Below, piece after piece: positions 34,501 through 45,695 of a stretch of DNA of 64,000 nucleotides (position 1 is its first letter; each line of letters begins with the position of its first letter). The notes below the pieces were generated by a model. It saw nothing but the letters and a program-made list of their open reading frames with translations, searched no databases and was not told the origin of the DNA. Where the stretch lies: the NCBI GenBank assembly GCA_018398585.1, contig JAGTTD010000005.1, positions 38,132,750 to 38,196,749 on the forward strand, read 5' to 3'. Origin of the DNA: Simmondsia chinensis. Its lineage: Eukaryota > Streptophyta > Magnoliopsida > Caryophyllales > Simmondsiaceae. Both the position numbers and the translations under genes were made by a program.

Positions 34501-36238
34501 TCATCTAAATATTCTGACATTTTAATATATAAAATGAGATACTATGAGCTTTAAAAATTCTATCACTTAGGCTGCATTTGTTTTGGAGGAAAATATGATT
34601 CTAGGAATTGGTTTTCATATTTTCCTTTGTTTGGCGCGCTTTCTTTGACGGAAATGCTTTTCCGACGGAAAATGTTTTCCCCCAGTGGAGGGAAAATGAC
34701 TTCCCTTGTAAAATAAGGGAAGTCACAATTCCAAGTGGCACAGGAGCCTTTGCGGTAATTATTGTGCGGATATGGATCAAACCGAAACTAACTGAATTGG
34801 AACGTAAACTTTAACGTCATAATGCTGAATAGGAATTAGACTGAATAATCAAACAAAGCCAGATGTTACTTTATCATGGTTTTAAAAGAAACAATTTTCA
34901 TCATCTTGAATTACTATATAATATTATATAGGGAAGTTATCAATTAGGTACCTTGGGATTTGAACGTTTATTACACGGGTACTCTGATGTTTTGTTAATA
35001 GATAATGATGTACCGTAAAGTTTAAAAGTTTTATCACTCAAGTGCTCTGAAGTTTAAAAATTTTATAAATAAGGTAATTTTTTGCCAAAATTGTTGATGT
35101 GGAATACGAGTTTCAATAATATATATATATATATATGTATATGTGGCCTTATCATAAACCAGTGATTTCTTTTGTAAGAAAATGCTAGCATAAAACGTTA
35201 ACGAAAATTCACTAGATTCAAACGCATGTTATTTTTAGGTGATAAAATTTCGTGTCCCAAGGTACCTTATTACATATAGTAAAATGATATGATACTTAGA
35301 TAATAAATGCTCAAACTTTAGGGTATTTGATAGATAATTTTCCTATTTTATATAGCTTTGATAGTTAATTTTATTTTTCTATTACCTTTTATATAGGTTG
35401 GATTACTACTTATATTGTCGTATAATAAGATGTAGGATGATTTATGCAAAATGTTTCTTTTAAACTATATAAGAAAACATTAATGTGGAAGCAAGTTTTC
35501 CTTTGAAACAAACAAAGGAAAACCTCAATCGGATTTCAATTTTCTTGGAAAACCTTTTCCAAAGAAAAACATATTCCTAGAATCCACTTTTCCTACGAAA
35601 CAACGGAGCCTTAGTTACCTTGAAGTTTGAAAAATTTTATGAATCAAGTACCTCTTTTGGCGAAATTCTATGGATTTTTGTTGGAAAATGATGACGTGGA
35701 ACATGATTCTTGGTTCCTCTATCAAAACCTGGTGTTTTGGGCCAGAAAATTATTACATGACACATGATTTGCACAATACATATGCATCTTCCATTATGAT
35801 TCGATGAATTTTTGTCGTAATAGCTGAGTTTTCACTGAAAACACTGACAATACTCGTATATGACCACAATTATGTACGCGTGAGCATTTTCTCATGAAGG
35901 TCGGCCTGCTTTTGACAGAAGAGCATTGAGTTCTGGCATAAGTTGCCTAGGTAATGAAATTTTCAAATCTCTAGTTTAGCGTACATATTAAAATATCATA
36001 AATCAGGATGCTTAAGTAATAAATTATTGAGTGTTGTCTTCCTATGATCGAATGGTTTTCAGCCCCAGACAATATGTACTTAATGGGTATCTAAATTGTG
36101 TACAGAAAGCATTTTCTAATGAACAAATCGTTATTTCTCCGATCATGGCAGAGTAGTGGAAATCTTGTCATACCAGCTGACAGATTTCTACACGAGATCG
36201 CATTCAAGCTATGGAAGGCGCCCAAATATGGCGCATGA
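27607..36238 (+). CDS. Plant-conserved protein of unknown function, six exons
   Basis: Exons by GT-AG reading: 27607-27751, 31846-31916, 32006-32064, 32996-33466, 34031-34121, 36152-36238. Together they give 924 nt, an intact frame of 307 residues. The protein starts MADKPSRAVVIYGYGLASSV, contains HSHIHAVASLGCCGFLSL (about 27-44), a central exon with FMGMRAALITNNSSVKSFG and LIFVHIGSHGVEDD, and ends LHEIAFKLWKAPKYGA. I recognise this as a family conserved across land plants but know no established biochemical function. The N-terminal VIYGYGLA...HIHAVASLG pattern and the central FVHIG recall metal-dependent alkaline-phosphatase/phosphoglycerate-mutase folds, which is inference only. Intron 1 (4.1 kb) and the other long introns hold many SINE, LINE and MITE copies. 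AATAAA at about 36308 could direct polyadenylation. Frame, splice sites and conserved end all look intact. Confidence 0.85.
27780..29110 (+). repeat. Tandem intronic repeat cluster in intron 1
   Basis: Repeated units built on AAGGACTCCACACACGAGTC, AATCCCACATAGGAGTTGTG and GAGAAAAGAGATCAACATAT occur about ten times, about 80-170 bp apart and degenerating to the right. Longer units add an ACCAATTGGTTTTAGGA and a GGCTTATATGTGGACC segment. Two SINE fragments interrupt the array at about 28210-28435. All lie in intron 1. Confidence 0.75.
28210..28440 (-). mobile_element. Two adjacent Au-like SINE tail fragments with a poly(G) run
   Basis: Fragments at about 28213-28292 and 28312-28432 both contain the GGATGTATGCAGCCTTAC core and the CTTCCGGGTGCT segment, on the minus strand. 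In the first, the GGTCT-GGG position of the tail has expanded to a run of about 22 G. In the second the same place reads GGTCTTTTGGGGGGGAG. Confidence 0.75.
30543..30653 (-). mobile_element. 5'-truncated Au-like SINE in intron 1
   Basis: A 111-bp body flanked by a 14-bp TSD with one mismatch: CTATGTTTAATTGA (30529-30542) and CTATGTTTAGTTGA (30654-30667). The tail core GGGTCTGGGGGTGGTG and GTATGTAGCCTTACTCC is clear. Confidence 0.88.
31112..31245 (+). mobile_element. Au-like SINE in intron 1, plus orientation
   Basis: Reads GGTCCTCGGATACAGCCTCC, GCCCTGAAGGGGTAAGGCTG, CCCCCCAGACCTTGCATTGG, GAGCACTGGGTTTT and a (T/G)n end. A further partial tail end (GGCACTGGGTTTGTTCTTC) lies at about 31281-31308. 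Confidence 0.75.
31462..31615 (-). mobile_element. Au-like SINE tail with a long poly(G)/poly(T) expansion
   Basis: A (TTG)n end at 31462, GGGTTT/CCAGTGCCACAAGGGC and GCCAAAGCGAGGTCT are followed by a T-run (31510-31534) and about 31 consecutive G (31547-31576), then TATGTAGGCTTATCTCTTCA. The homopolymers interrupt the tail at the place where other copies read GGTCTGGGGGAGGG. Confidence 0.75.
32419..32895 (-). mobile_element. 5'-truncated RTE-type LINE with intact 3' end and TSD
   Basis: 477 bp flanked by a perfect 16-bp TSD AAAACATATTTTTAAA (32403-32418 and 32896-32911). On the minus strand it opens inside a reading frame GRRGRGRLKKNRMETIRYDL and continues LTHLNLSEEMALDR to a stop. This is the C-terminal signature of plant RTE-clade LINE polymerase proteins (typically RGRPKKTW..R.DL..L.L.EE.A.DR). 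About 330 bp of 3' UTR follows and ends with exactly the tail of the window's SINEs: AGGTTGGGGGTCCTTGG, GGTAAGACTACGTACATC, GGGTCTACATTGGCAGG-type hairpin, GCACTGGGTTTGTTGTTG. It sits in intron 3 of the six-exon gene. Confidence 0.9.
34560..35600. repeat. Diverged MITE remnants in intron 5
   Basis: Words such as GGCTGCATTTGTTTTGGAGG, GGAAAATGTTTTCC and, reversed, GGAAAACCTTTTCC occur at about 34570-34720 and 35455-35610. TAGGTACCTTGGGATTTGA and AGGGTATTTGATAGATAATT form inverted ends of a second family at about 34932-35346. No TSD could be fixed. An (AT)n run lies at about 35119-35136. Confidence 0.5.
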
Positions 36239-36309
36239 CGGTTACTTTCGATGATCGCCTCGAGCAACAAGAATAAACGCCTTTCTTGTTCAACTTTAGT
36301 GCAAAACTA

Positions 36310-37420
36310 ATAAAGCCGTGAGAACCCAAATCATACACTAAAGTGTTGAGGTATGTACATTCAACTGCATTGACCAATGATCTTGTCAGAAATCATTTTA
36401 TATCTGTAGTTTTTTGGTTCTTTTAGAAACTAGAAACCATATTTATAAGGAAAGTTTCTTATTTTTGAGTTTTTGTTTTTAGTTTGTTCCTAATTTGAGT
36501 AGAAGCTAAAAGTAGAAAACGAAGCACAAGAAAAGTCGTTTCTGAAATCCTGTTTTTAATCTCTGAAAACCAAAAACTATAAAAAGAAACCGTTTGCAAG
36601 AGGCCCTTAGAAATGTAATTTGATACATGAAATGGGAGGCCATGATGGATTAGTCTGATGATTTGCAGATCAATGCATTATGTATTGAGAGAAGGAGATC
36701 CATGTGTATATGGATCAAAATTGAGTTCTGTATCCATTTTCGGAAACCATCGATGAATTTAAGGGCTTGTTTGTTATTGTTTTCTATTTATAATTTTTAA
36801 GAAACAAATTTTAGAAAGATTTTTCTTGTTTTAGAGCCTGTTAAGTGTCATTGTTTCTTATTTGCAATTTCTTTTGCTGTTTAGGAACAAAACCACATTC
36901 TAGAGCGAGCTTTTTAAGTTTTTCGTTTCTTGTTTCAAATTTCTCCTAGTTTGAATAAAAATTGAAAACAGGAAACTAAAGAACAAATTAACCGTTTCTA
37001 AAAAGAGCTACTTGATGGCTCAACCCTTCCCCCCTATTTGACAACGGAGTAATGAGGGGTAAAGGAGGAAAGGGTAATTGGGATCAAACCTTTAACCTCG
37101 TTCGACAAATTTTTAAGACGGGTAAAAACCCAGTTGCGAGGTAAAGAGGAGAATGGTAAACTTTAAAAAAATTTCAAAAATTTTGTCCTTATTTTATCCG
37201 TATAAAATTACCTTCAAAATTATCTCTCTATAGTTCGAGTTAGAATTTCAAGATTATCTCCTCAAAACATATGCAAAAAAGTAGGCAAATTTTACGTACT
37301 ATAGAATCTGACAAGTTCCACACACGTAAGAAAAACCGATATATCGGTGATTTTGGTCATTGTAGTCTCATACTAAATATCACTTGGATTCGACGTCGTT
37401 AACGATGTGATTGCCATTCT
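36310..37420. other. Intergenic DNA between two gene remnants
   Basis: This holds repeated GAAACAAATTTTAG/AGTTTCTTG-type words (36405-36610, 36770-37010), probably diverged MITEs. No gene recognised. Confidence 0.45.
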
Positions 37421-37430
37421 TGAGAAGTCC

Positions 37431-37684
37431 CTAGTCTTCGATGGGCTTGATATAAACTCCAATAGACCTGACAGACGAAGAATCATAGGATCCAAAGAAT
37501 CCACAAAACTCTTTTTCTAGCCCGAACTCGAAAATGAACTCTTCGCCATTACAAGATTTACGTCCAAATGGCCTGTAAGAATGTTCATTGGTGCCGAAGG
37601 TTATACTCTCCAACGTGTTTTCGTTATAATAGCCACTTATCGATGCTACGTACTCCGATGGATACTTCAATATGATCTGCTCAG
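37431..37684 (-). pseudogene. Jacalin-related lectin, isolated C-terminal exon
   Basis: The minus strand encodes IILKYPSEYVASISGYY, then SITFGTN, YRPFG, EFCGFFGSYDSSSVRSIG and VYIKPIED before a stop at 37431. The order YPSEY.xSISGYY - SITFGTN - PFG - GFFGS - IGVYIKP is the second half of a jacalin-type beta-prism domain, a carbohydrate-binding (mannose/glucose-type) fold. Reading upstream, a stop is met just before PEQ, and a GAGCAG/ATC junction at about 37677 could be an intron acceptor. I found no first half of the domain (GGxGGxxWDDG) in the neighbouring kilobases, so it is either the last exon of a gene with a distant start or a fragment. The domain sequence itself is undamaged. Confidence 0.75.
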
Positions 37685-37699
37685 GTCAATCAGATATGT

Positions 37700-40600
37700 T
37701 TCGTTCATAAGGTTGCAGTAAGATATTATCCCGAACAAGACAAGCAACCGTTGTTAGAAAAAAAACGTGTAATAATATGATTATTACAAACATATCTATA
37801 TTTTCCCGTTAAAAAACTTTTTTTACTGCCAATGATGGAATAAGATACACATTTTCTTAATTTTGCTTATATGATACACGTATTATAGATTTATCTATAG
37901 ACATCATATGTGTGTTGTGCGGTTCTAGCTTGGGAACTTATACCGATATCTTATTCATGAGCTCATTTTGTCTTTCTTTCAGGAAGGAGAAGAGTTATTT
38001 ACTCCATTAATCTCTTAATATTCGTAATTTGTTTAAATTAATTTCTTATTTTTTTTTGTGCAAATTAGTTCTGCATATTTTATTTATTTATTTTTTATAA
38101 TCAAATTGGTCCCTCGACCAACCATTAAACAACACTAGGTGGACATTAAAAGATAACAGTCCAATTATCATAAAATAAAATATGAGTGAATTTTTTAAAA
38201 AAATTATTTAAATAAATTTATAAATATTAGAAACCGGGTTAATAAATAAGTCGAGGAAAGAGCATTTCTTGACCAGTCTGTGCTCTGTCTTCTATCAAAT
38301 CCATGCTACTTTGTAGTTTAATTTAAATTATAAACTTAACACCAATAATATTAAGGCTATGTTTGGCTGTAACTGTTAGTTGTTAGCGTTTAGTTTTTAG
38401 TTGTTAGCTGATTGATTAGCTGTTAACTGATAGGTAATGGGTTTGGTAAGTTAAGATAAAAGAAGGGGCAAAATGATAAACGCTATGAAAAACATCAACA
38501 ACACTTTTACCAAACAGTGTTATTACCAATTTGACTAGTCAAAAGTTAAAAGTTATGAAAAACGTTATGAAAAATTGCTTGCTAAACATAACCCAAATAG
38601 AGGGGTAATGTGTTGCTTGTGGTTTTTGCCTCCACTCCATACCGAAAGGTTTCCCAGTAAAATTCTTCGTTTTGAGCTCGAGCCGAGCTAGCTTGCTTGT
38701 CATTCAACTCTAATGAAGGTTGAGCTTGTAGATTTGTTAGCTTAAACAAGTTTAAGTGTGCCAATCTACACAATTTATGGGATTAAATAATGGTCATTCC
38801 AAACCTAAATGTGTCGAGTTCAAAAATGAACGAGTCTGGATTGAGTTTATATGGGTCTAAATAATAAGAGCCTAGCTTGGAGTTCACCCAACTGCAAGCT
38901 AACGAGCTAAATGTTGCCAATTAGAACCTTGAACATGACGAACTTAAACTTGGCTCGAGTCATTTACACTCATGAAACCTGTGAATAAACATTATCTCTT
39001 CGTAATCTAAGAAAAGTGTGCTTAGGGACTACATTTGTGAATAATGGTGTAATCTGAGTTGAGTCGAGTTGAGCAGAGCAACACAGTTGTCAACTCGAAC
39101 TTGATTAACTACTCTGGTACTCGAACCTGATTCGAGTAGTTAATTTTGCTCGAACTTAAAATCGATTAACTATTGAAGTACTTGATTCGAATACTCGTTT
39201 ATTGTGCATATGAACGGTAACAAATTAGCTCCATAAGAATATTATTCCATACACTCGAAGATTAGTTATACTTAATTTGGTTACCAATTATTGCCTACAC
39301 TATATTTTAACATAATCAACCATAAGTTATCGATATATTAATGCCAGTTATGCTACAAAACTTAAGTTTCAAAAAAAATACAAGCGTATGATCAGTTATA
39401 AGAAACTCAAGGTTCTTTTATTCTATCACAAATGCAACATGTCATCTTTTATAAGAAATTCAAACTTCCTTCTTTCATTTTATCATAAATGTCAAGAGCC
39501 ATCAATTTTAAAGGAAAATAATACACAAGAACTACTTTATATGATTCGAGTATTGAGTTGAGTACTAATTCGAGTATCGAGTCGAGTATTTAATCGAGTA
39601 TCGAGTTGAGTAGTTCACTATTCAACTCGTACTCGTTTATTAGTCAAGTATCTTTTCATACTCGAACTCAGTTAATTCGAAGGGGAGAGTTAGGGTTTGC
39701 TGTCATAGTAATAAATTGAAAGAAAGAAAAGAGGATGAAAGAAACCAAAAATTGAGGATAAAAGAAATAATAGCCAATCAAAGTACTCGTAATTGAAAAG
39801 AAAAAAGACATAATACCATCTGAGAGTAATGCCGGGATTGAATTGCATCAAATGAATGATAAGGAGAGGTACATGCTCTATTTATAGTGCTAAGCAATAT
39901 AGGAGAAAGATTAGAGTGCCCTAAATGACTATACTCTAATACATATCTAGATAGCTGCTACTGCTTCTACAATAAGGATTGAAATAGAGTCTTATGTTTA
40001 TGCCCAATATGAATCTAAGTTTGGAGCTTCTCGAGTCTGGAATGGTGGAATTCAAGCTTAGCTTATCACAAGTTCGAGCTTAGCTTATCTGAACACAAAT
40101 TTAGGTTTGGTCTACTAGGCTTCTTTATGTTCATGAGTTGCCAAGCCCTGCTCAAAACGTGCTCAGTGTTGTCTCACCAATTAGATGGAACACTAGTCAA
40201 CTCAGCTCATTTATAATCTATTAAATGGTTCGAACCTTGGGTTAGCAAGACGTTGTACGTCAAAAGTAGACTAGAAGTATGGCTTTCATCGTAATCTATA
40301 AAGGAAAGTAGTGTCAAGTTGAGAAACTAAAGTTCGTACCCACGTAAAATTTCAATAATAAAAATGGCTTACCCTTTCATTACCGACTGATTTGTCTCAA
40401 AATCCACCTTAACATGTGACAGAAGTATTAATATACTAGGATTGTCATTCTCACGTACTCACCAGTTGTAGAGGCCCGCTATGACATGTTACGTACTTCC
40501 ATATCGCAATCAAGGCCAGTCGAGCGATGGGAGCCAAAAAACGTGAACATCCCGACTAAACCTTATTTCCAACTTCGATCTTCACGTTTCGTAGAATTCA

Positions 40601-40720
40601 AAGGGCAATCAAGCAGCCGATTAGGTGGCTATCAAGTGTAACAGAATTTCGGGATCGAAGAAATAAGCAGGGTGCTTTAGTGATAAATCCCGACCCATTC
40701 AAACTTGATGATATATTAAA
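37700..40720. other. Intergenic DNA rich in diverged MITEs
   Basis: 38353-38592 is a MITE-like stretch with inverted ends GGCTATGTTTGGCTGTAACT and, reversed, GGGTTATGTTTAGCAAGCAA. 38660-38965 has GAGCTCGAGCCGAGC-type words and ends GCTCGAGTCATTTACACTC, like the GAGC-rich hAT family. 39050-39680 is a field of repeated CGAGTYGAGTA words. 39860-40020 contains a TATA-bearing segment (CTCTATTTATAGTGCTAAGC) that may be an LTR fragment. No coding gene seen. Confidence 0.45.
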
Positions 40721-40880
40721 CAAAACCGTTCAATACACCCCGGAGCCATAAGAGTTGGTATTACAGGTAAAGCTATCAACTTTCCAGCTATAAGTCTTCG
40801 ATTTACAACTCAATCGTTCCCATTCTCTGTCGTAATCCTTACTAATTGAACACAAAAATGTCCAAAAAACCCGAAAAAAA

Positions 40881-41186
40881 TTAAATTCGGAAAGCGAATT
40901 CTCTTCTACTTCTACTCCAAGACACACAAAAGAAAACAATAAACAAAATAAGAAGCATCAAAATCACCCAACCTAAGGGCAACACATGCATGTGAGGGCT
41001 GCATGACCCTACTCTACAGCACCACAGCTGCGCGTAACACTTGTAGTATCCGGTGTCGCCACCTAGCCCACCGACCGAGCTGGTCTCTGGAGGCGGAGGA
41101 GCACCCGAAAGTACTTGTTGTTGCGCGGTGGCGGGTAAGAGGAGGCGGAGGAGCATGGTGGCGGACACGGCTTTGGAGGGGTTCAT
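40881..41186 (-). CDS. Small putative secreted or membrane protein, 101 residues
   Basis: The open frame has features of a real small gene: it starts MNPSKAVSATMLLRLLLPAT with a hydrophobic, signal-like segment (about 10-22), followed by AQQQ, a proline run GAPPPPETSS, a cysteine-bearing stretch YYKCYAQLWCCRVGSCS (about 47-63), a strongly hydrophobic segment LPLGWVILMLLILFIVFF (about 69-86) that could span a membrane, and a basic end SWSRSRREFAFRI. The coding sequence is distinctly more GC-rich than its surroundings. I do not recognise the family and assign no function. A 22-A run sits about 20 bp upstream of the ATG in the leader. Single exon assumed. Confidence 0.5.
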   Translation of the reverse strand: MNPSKAVSATMLLRLLLPATAQQQVLSGAPPPPETSSVGGLGGDTGYYKCYAQLWCCRVGSCSPHMHVLPLGWVILMLLILFIVFFCVSWSRSRREFAFRI

Positions 41187-41477
41187 GGTGGTCGTCGTGG
41201 GTGTATTTTTTTTTTTTTTTTTTTTTTGAAACGGTGAAGATAGACAGGTTTAGGATCGTTCACCACAAAAGCGATACTCTCCTGCAAAACAAATGCGGAG
41301 GAAAGACAGACAGTTTTAAGATCGCTCACGACTGACAGAGGTAGAGGAAAGAGGTAGAAGGTGAAGGAAATAAAGCATTAGGGGATATATGAGGGCTTAA
41401 TAATGTTAATGGTATGTGTAAAGTTTAGGGCTCTTTTTATTTATTTTTTCGGTTTTTGATTTAAAAATGATAAAATT

Positions 41478-42204
41478 TGTAGAGTATAAAATTATTTCTA
41501 GGCTCTTATATATCCACTTACTTAAGTTTTTAGAAAGTTAGTTCTTTAATATGATATCAGCGTCTTGTTGATCAAGAGGTAACGACTCCTACATTCAATA
41601 TTAACATATTTTAAGCATATTGTTGCTATTTGAGTTCCTCAGCTAGACCCCCTTAGAAAAGCCCATTGTTGAGGGCCATCGATAAAGCTCGGCTTGTATA
41701 GACGTGCGCGTATTTTTGATTTTGGTGCAATTTGGGATCTAGGCTTATTTTTGTTTCCTCTCATTTTTTCGATAATTAAAAACAAGAGTCGCGATACAAT
41801 ACAGACAAACCTGCAAAAGTAGAACTTAAGCTAGCCCGCATAACATTGTGCAGCAGGGAAAAAAAAAAAAAAAAAAAAAACGAAACTAGCAAACACTACA
41901 GATGGAAGCAACAAGAGAAAGAAAGTTAAAAACGATACTACTTATTAGATGTTTCTTCCTCCCAAACTTTTCGAGTTACCTGTTTGTACCACTGCTATGC
42001 CAATATTTATCGGAAAAGAAAGATGTTTCATCCTCTCACTTAATTAAGAAACATAATTTCAACATAAGATATGAGGTAGGCTTACGCACTATCTATGTTT
42101 CAAGCCCAATAGATATTTATATGAGGCATATTAGAGTATAAAATTATTTTTGAGTCTTCACCTATCTATTTGTCTAAACTTTTGAAAAGGTCGGTTTATT
42201 TACA
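41478..42204 (+). mobile_element. TRIM retrotransposon with an internal insertion
   Basis: Left LTR 41478-41551 and right LTR 42129-42204 (both AGAGTATAAAATTATTT and homologous onward to the 72-bp LTRs elsewhere) lie in a perfect 5-bp TSD AAATT (41473-41477 and 42205-42209). The primer-binding region reads TGATATCAGCGTCTTGTTGA, a mutated form of TGGTATCAGAGCCTTGATGA. The internal region is about 577 bp rather than 149 bp because of inserted DNA (about 41597-42055), including a poly(T)-led TCGATAATTAAAAACAAGAG segment of the poly(A)-tailed retroposon family. Confidence 0.82.
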
Positions 42205-42504
42205 AAATTTTAATTTAAAAAGCTTAAAATAAAATCCAAAAAATGGAAATTTATTTAAAAATATAGGTTTTGATTTTTAAAATATAAATTATTTTCTTAG
42301 AAAAAAAGAGATAGGAAGGAAGGCTAAGTAAAGGTAAAGACAAAAGGTAAAGGTAAAGGGTGCTTTAATAAGGTAGTGGGGGATATGCGTAGGACAAATA
42401 TTAAAGAGGGAATGTAATCTCCAATGTTAAAGAATTTCACTTTCACGGTATGCGGGAAGTAGGTGTAGGAAGTTGCATTTTCTCATAATCCTGAACAGTC
42501 CTCT

Positions 42505-43130
42505 AATTACTAAGGCCTCGTTTTGTATGCCGGAAGAAATTGCAGGAAGTTGTAATTCATGGGAAGTGTCGATTTTGGCTTTTGTTTGGCATGCAGGAAG
42601 CAGGCAGAACGTAGGAAGTTGAAATTGCTAATCAGTTTCCAATTGCTTCAAAATGCTGGAAGTAACTTATCTAACTCTCAGGATAAGTTTTGCGCTTGTT
42701 TCTTGTTGTTTTCTCCCTTTTTTTTTTTGGATATTTTCTGTAGGTCTCCCATTTACGGGGATTTCCAAGGGCTCGTTTAGCCGAGTGCCCTGTTTTGTTG
42801 CGCGGTTTTGCCCCTATTTATCAAAAAAAAAAGGTTCTACTACCTTAGTAACTTTTGATTTAGATGACAATTCTGTCCTTTGTAATTTTTAAATATGACA
42901 ACTTTACCGTTCTAATTGTGAGTTACTCTGTCAACTTTACCCTTCCGTAGTGAAATTGGAAGATTGACCATGGGTGTAATAGTTATTTTAATTGTATTTC
43001 ATGAGAAGTTGTTATGTCAATCAAATGAAATATAGGAATTAAATTTTCAGAAAGTTCTATTTTTTATACGGGCAACCAAATACTTTTATATTACTTCATG
43101 AGAAGTTGACAAGGGAGGTTAATTCCTCAC
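42505..43130. repeat. MITE-like repeat interrupted by a poly(A)-tailed insert
   Basis: Outer parts repeat GCAGGAAGTTG-type words and ATGAGAAGTTG on the right. Inside, about 42675-42831 is T-rich DNA ending GCCCCTATTTATC followed by ten A's, like a LINE 3' end in plus orientation. Boundaries uncertain. Confidence 0.45.
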
Positions 43131-44386
43131 GCACTAGTATGAAAAAAGCGACAAGAACTTCTCATAGGAGGGCTCCATCCGGACGCATCAACTTATGATA
43201 AAGCCTAGATCTAGGCTAGGCCAAGGAATTGAGTAGGTCACTAAGCCGAAATTATGGCCGATTGGCTTCGCAACGTAGTCAGGTTTTGAATTAGCTTTCT
43301 TAAAGCATTAGTTGAAATTGATTACTATTTCATTATGAGCTGTCCTTCTCACGTCTTGGATAATGTTCTACATCTACCATGGGGGATTTAAACTCCCCGT
43401 CAGAGCCGTGATAACTATCTCATTGTCACCTTCTACTTGAATATCTCGAAATCACAAGTTAACTACATTGCAAATACCATCTCTCTTTACCACGACCTCC
43501 GCCACTATCATTGACGCTTTTTTAAGATGTTGCATTCATGCTGAAATAAATCGTCCATTCTCATATCCAAAAATGTAGCCAACAACCATTTTAAAATTCA
43601 AGCCTTCCATCAGATCGACTCTTGATTTCTAACACTTCTGGCTCTTTGCTTTACGCTAATGTCCTCTTCAGTGTGAACCAGACAGTTCTTAATGCTCCAT
43701 ACCTAACAACAACAACGAGCTTCAACTGTAGGTTTAGCTGGACTATGGGTTCGACTTCCGAAACCTTGGTCTCATTCTTGTCTTACTAGAAACTATATAG
43801 ATAAACAACTCCTCAATTTTTATCCAAATATATGATTGTATTGGTTTACAAATGGAAAGAAATTATTAGATACTCTCAGTATATTCATATCAAAAATAAT
43901 TTCATTAAAACAACTAATTTATATAAAATTGGTGTCATATTTATTTTAATTATTTTAATAAGCGATTTGGACAAGTTTCATTTTTTTGTTTTTATTATAT
44001 CAGCAAGGAGTTTATAAGGTTTGACTCTCTAAAAGGGACAACGACCAGTGATATTGATAAAAACATTAAACTCGGGACTTAGTCAAAAAGGGCAAAATTT
44101 TAACCACCAAATCAACCCAGAGAAGCTCCTTAGAGGAGCCATATAACTGTATAATTAGAAATGCTATACAATTTTTTCCTGTACATGAGAAGACGTGCAT
44201 GGAAGGAATTGAAATAATTTAGGATATCTTGAGTTCGAAATTGAAGTCTGTTTTATTCTTAGTTAGATTGTGTCTACGGTTAGAGCATTAAAGCGATCCC
44301 TACTTACGTGAACTGAGATTTAGTTTGTAGGTATATATGCATTGTTAAGATCGCAATGAAATAGAAGATCATTCCAAATTGTTTTT
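43131..44386. other. Intergenic DNA, nothing recognised
   Basis: No gene or delimitable element identified on either strand. Confidence 0.4.
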
Positions 44387-44960
44387 TTTTTTTTTCCGAT
44401 AATTAGTGACAAGGTCGCGGAACAAGCAGGCCACTCGACTAAGCGAAACCTGAGTCCACCCGTAGAAAAATGGGGGCCACAAGAGCCAACAAAAAGCAAG
44501 AAGACAAACAAAAATAGGCACAACACGAGCCTCAAACACGACAACTCAAGACATCAAAAACATGATCAATCAAACGGCAGGAATCTGGAACAGCGACGCG
44601 CTGAAGCTATTGAAGCACGGGACTCAGGAAAAGTGGATCAAAGCCATTGTCATAGTTCAGCTCGAATTGCAACTAGAGTCCCTCTGCTAGGTACCTCGTG
44701 ACTAAAACTATCCATCACAGCCTTCTATGCAGCAAAGCACTCAACCATAGGTGGATGGAAGCCATCGAAATTCAGTCCTAGTCTTTTTCCCATCTCTATT
44801 ACTCGGCCTGCCTCCTGTATTTTAGCAGCATCAATACCATTGTCACCCCGATTCCCCATATTCCTCTTTCTCTTTTTGCCAGGGGTCTTAACCTGTTTCT
44901 GCATATTTCTCCCTGGCGACACGTCCTTAAAGAAATCTTGTAGTTCCCGCTTCTCCTTTT
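44387..44960 (-). mobile_element. LINE remnants: poly(A) 3' end and a possible ORF fragment
   Basis: 44387-44600 on the minus strand ends GACCTTGTCACTAATTATCGG plus A's, the family terminus described at 17104-17366. 44725-44922 encodes KKRKRNMGNRGDNGIDAAK and IEMGKRLGLNFDGF, resembling the linker before the endonuclease domain of plant L1-type LINEs (a GKxLGLxF motif). This resemblance is tentative. The two parts may or may not belong to one insertion. Confidence 0.45.
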
Positions 44961-45268
44961 CTCCCTACATATTCTAAACCGTGTCTTATACTATTTCTTT
45001 GAACGAACTATATAAATTTAAAATATCATATTTTCTCTTGCTTTTATTATGTGATTGCTAATTCGATTCAAAATATGATGTATCTGGGTGGCCATGACAT
45101 AAGCAAGCAAGAAATACAATGGGAAACTTAGGCTCTAAGGCAACCGCAAAATAAAAAAAAAAAAAATGATTTATAAATATGCAACTACATACAAGTAAAA
45201 AGGAGCTTTAAATTTATTATAGACAAAACAAAAGGTTTAATTTCTCTTGCAATCTTGGACCCATATTT

Positions 45269-45464
45269 CGAAGTTAAGCGTGTTTGGGCGAGCGCAGTAC
45301 CAGGATGGGTGACCTCCTGGGAAGTCCTCATCCTCAGGTTGGAGGCACTCGGAAACAACCTCTCTTCAGGTTAACACCCTAAAGGAGGAAGACTGCGTAC
45401 ATTCGCCTCTCAGAACCTGCGTAGGCGGGAGCCCTTGAGGCATTAGGTATGTTCCTTTCCAGTG
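45269..45464 (+). mobile_element. 5S-rRNA-headed SINE, copy A (5'-truncated)
   Basis: Begins inside the 5S-like head at CGAAGTTAAGCGTGTTTGGG and continues GATGGGTGACCTCCTGGGAA, both diagnostic of plant 5S rRNA. It then joins CCTCAGGTTGGAGGCACTCGG, CCTCTCTTCAGG, GGAAGACTGCGTACATTCG and GCGTAGGCGGGAGCCCTTGAGG, the Au-like tail. It is flanked by a 14-bp TSD with one mismatch: TTGGACCCATATTT (45255-45268) and TTGGACCCATACTT (45465-45478), showing it moved as one unit after truncation. Confidence 0.92.
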
Positions 45465-45695
45465 TTGGACCCATACTTGATGTTGTGTTCACACTTTTAT
45501 ATGGTCCATTCCATCTCTTCAAAGGCATTCGACAAAGTTGGAACGGTACCGTTATCATGATATCTGAACTAAATTTTTTCAAAAATTTTAAATCTTAAAG
45601 TCACTTATTGTAGATATTGAAATCTTAGGTATTTAAGTGATAAAATATTAAACGTAGAGTTCTGAATAATAAATTCTCAAAAGAACATTACCAGG

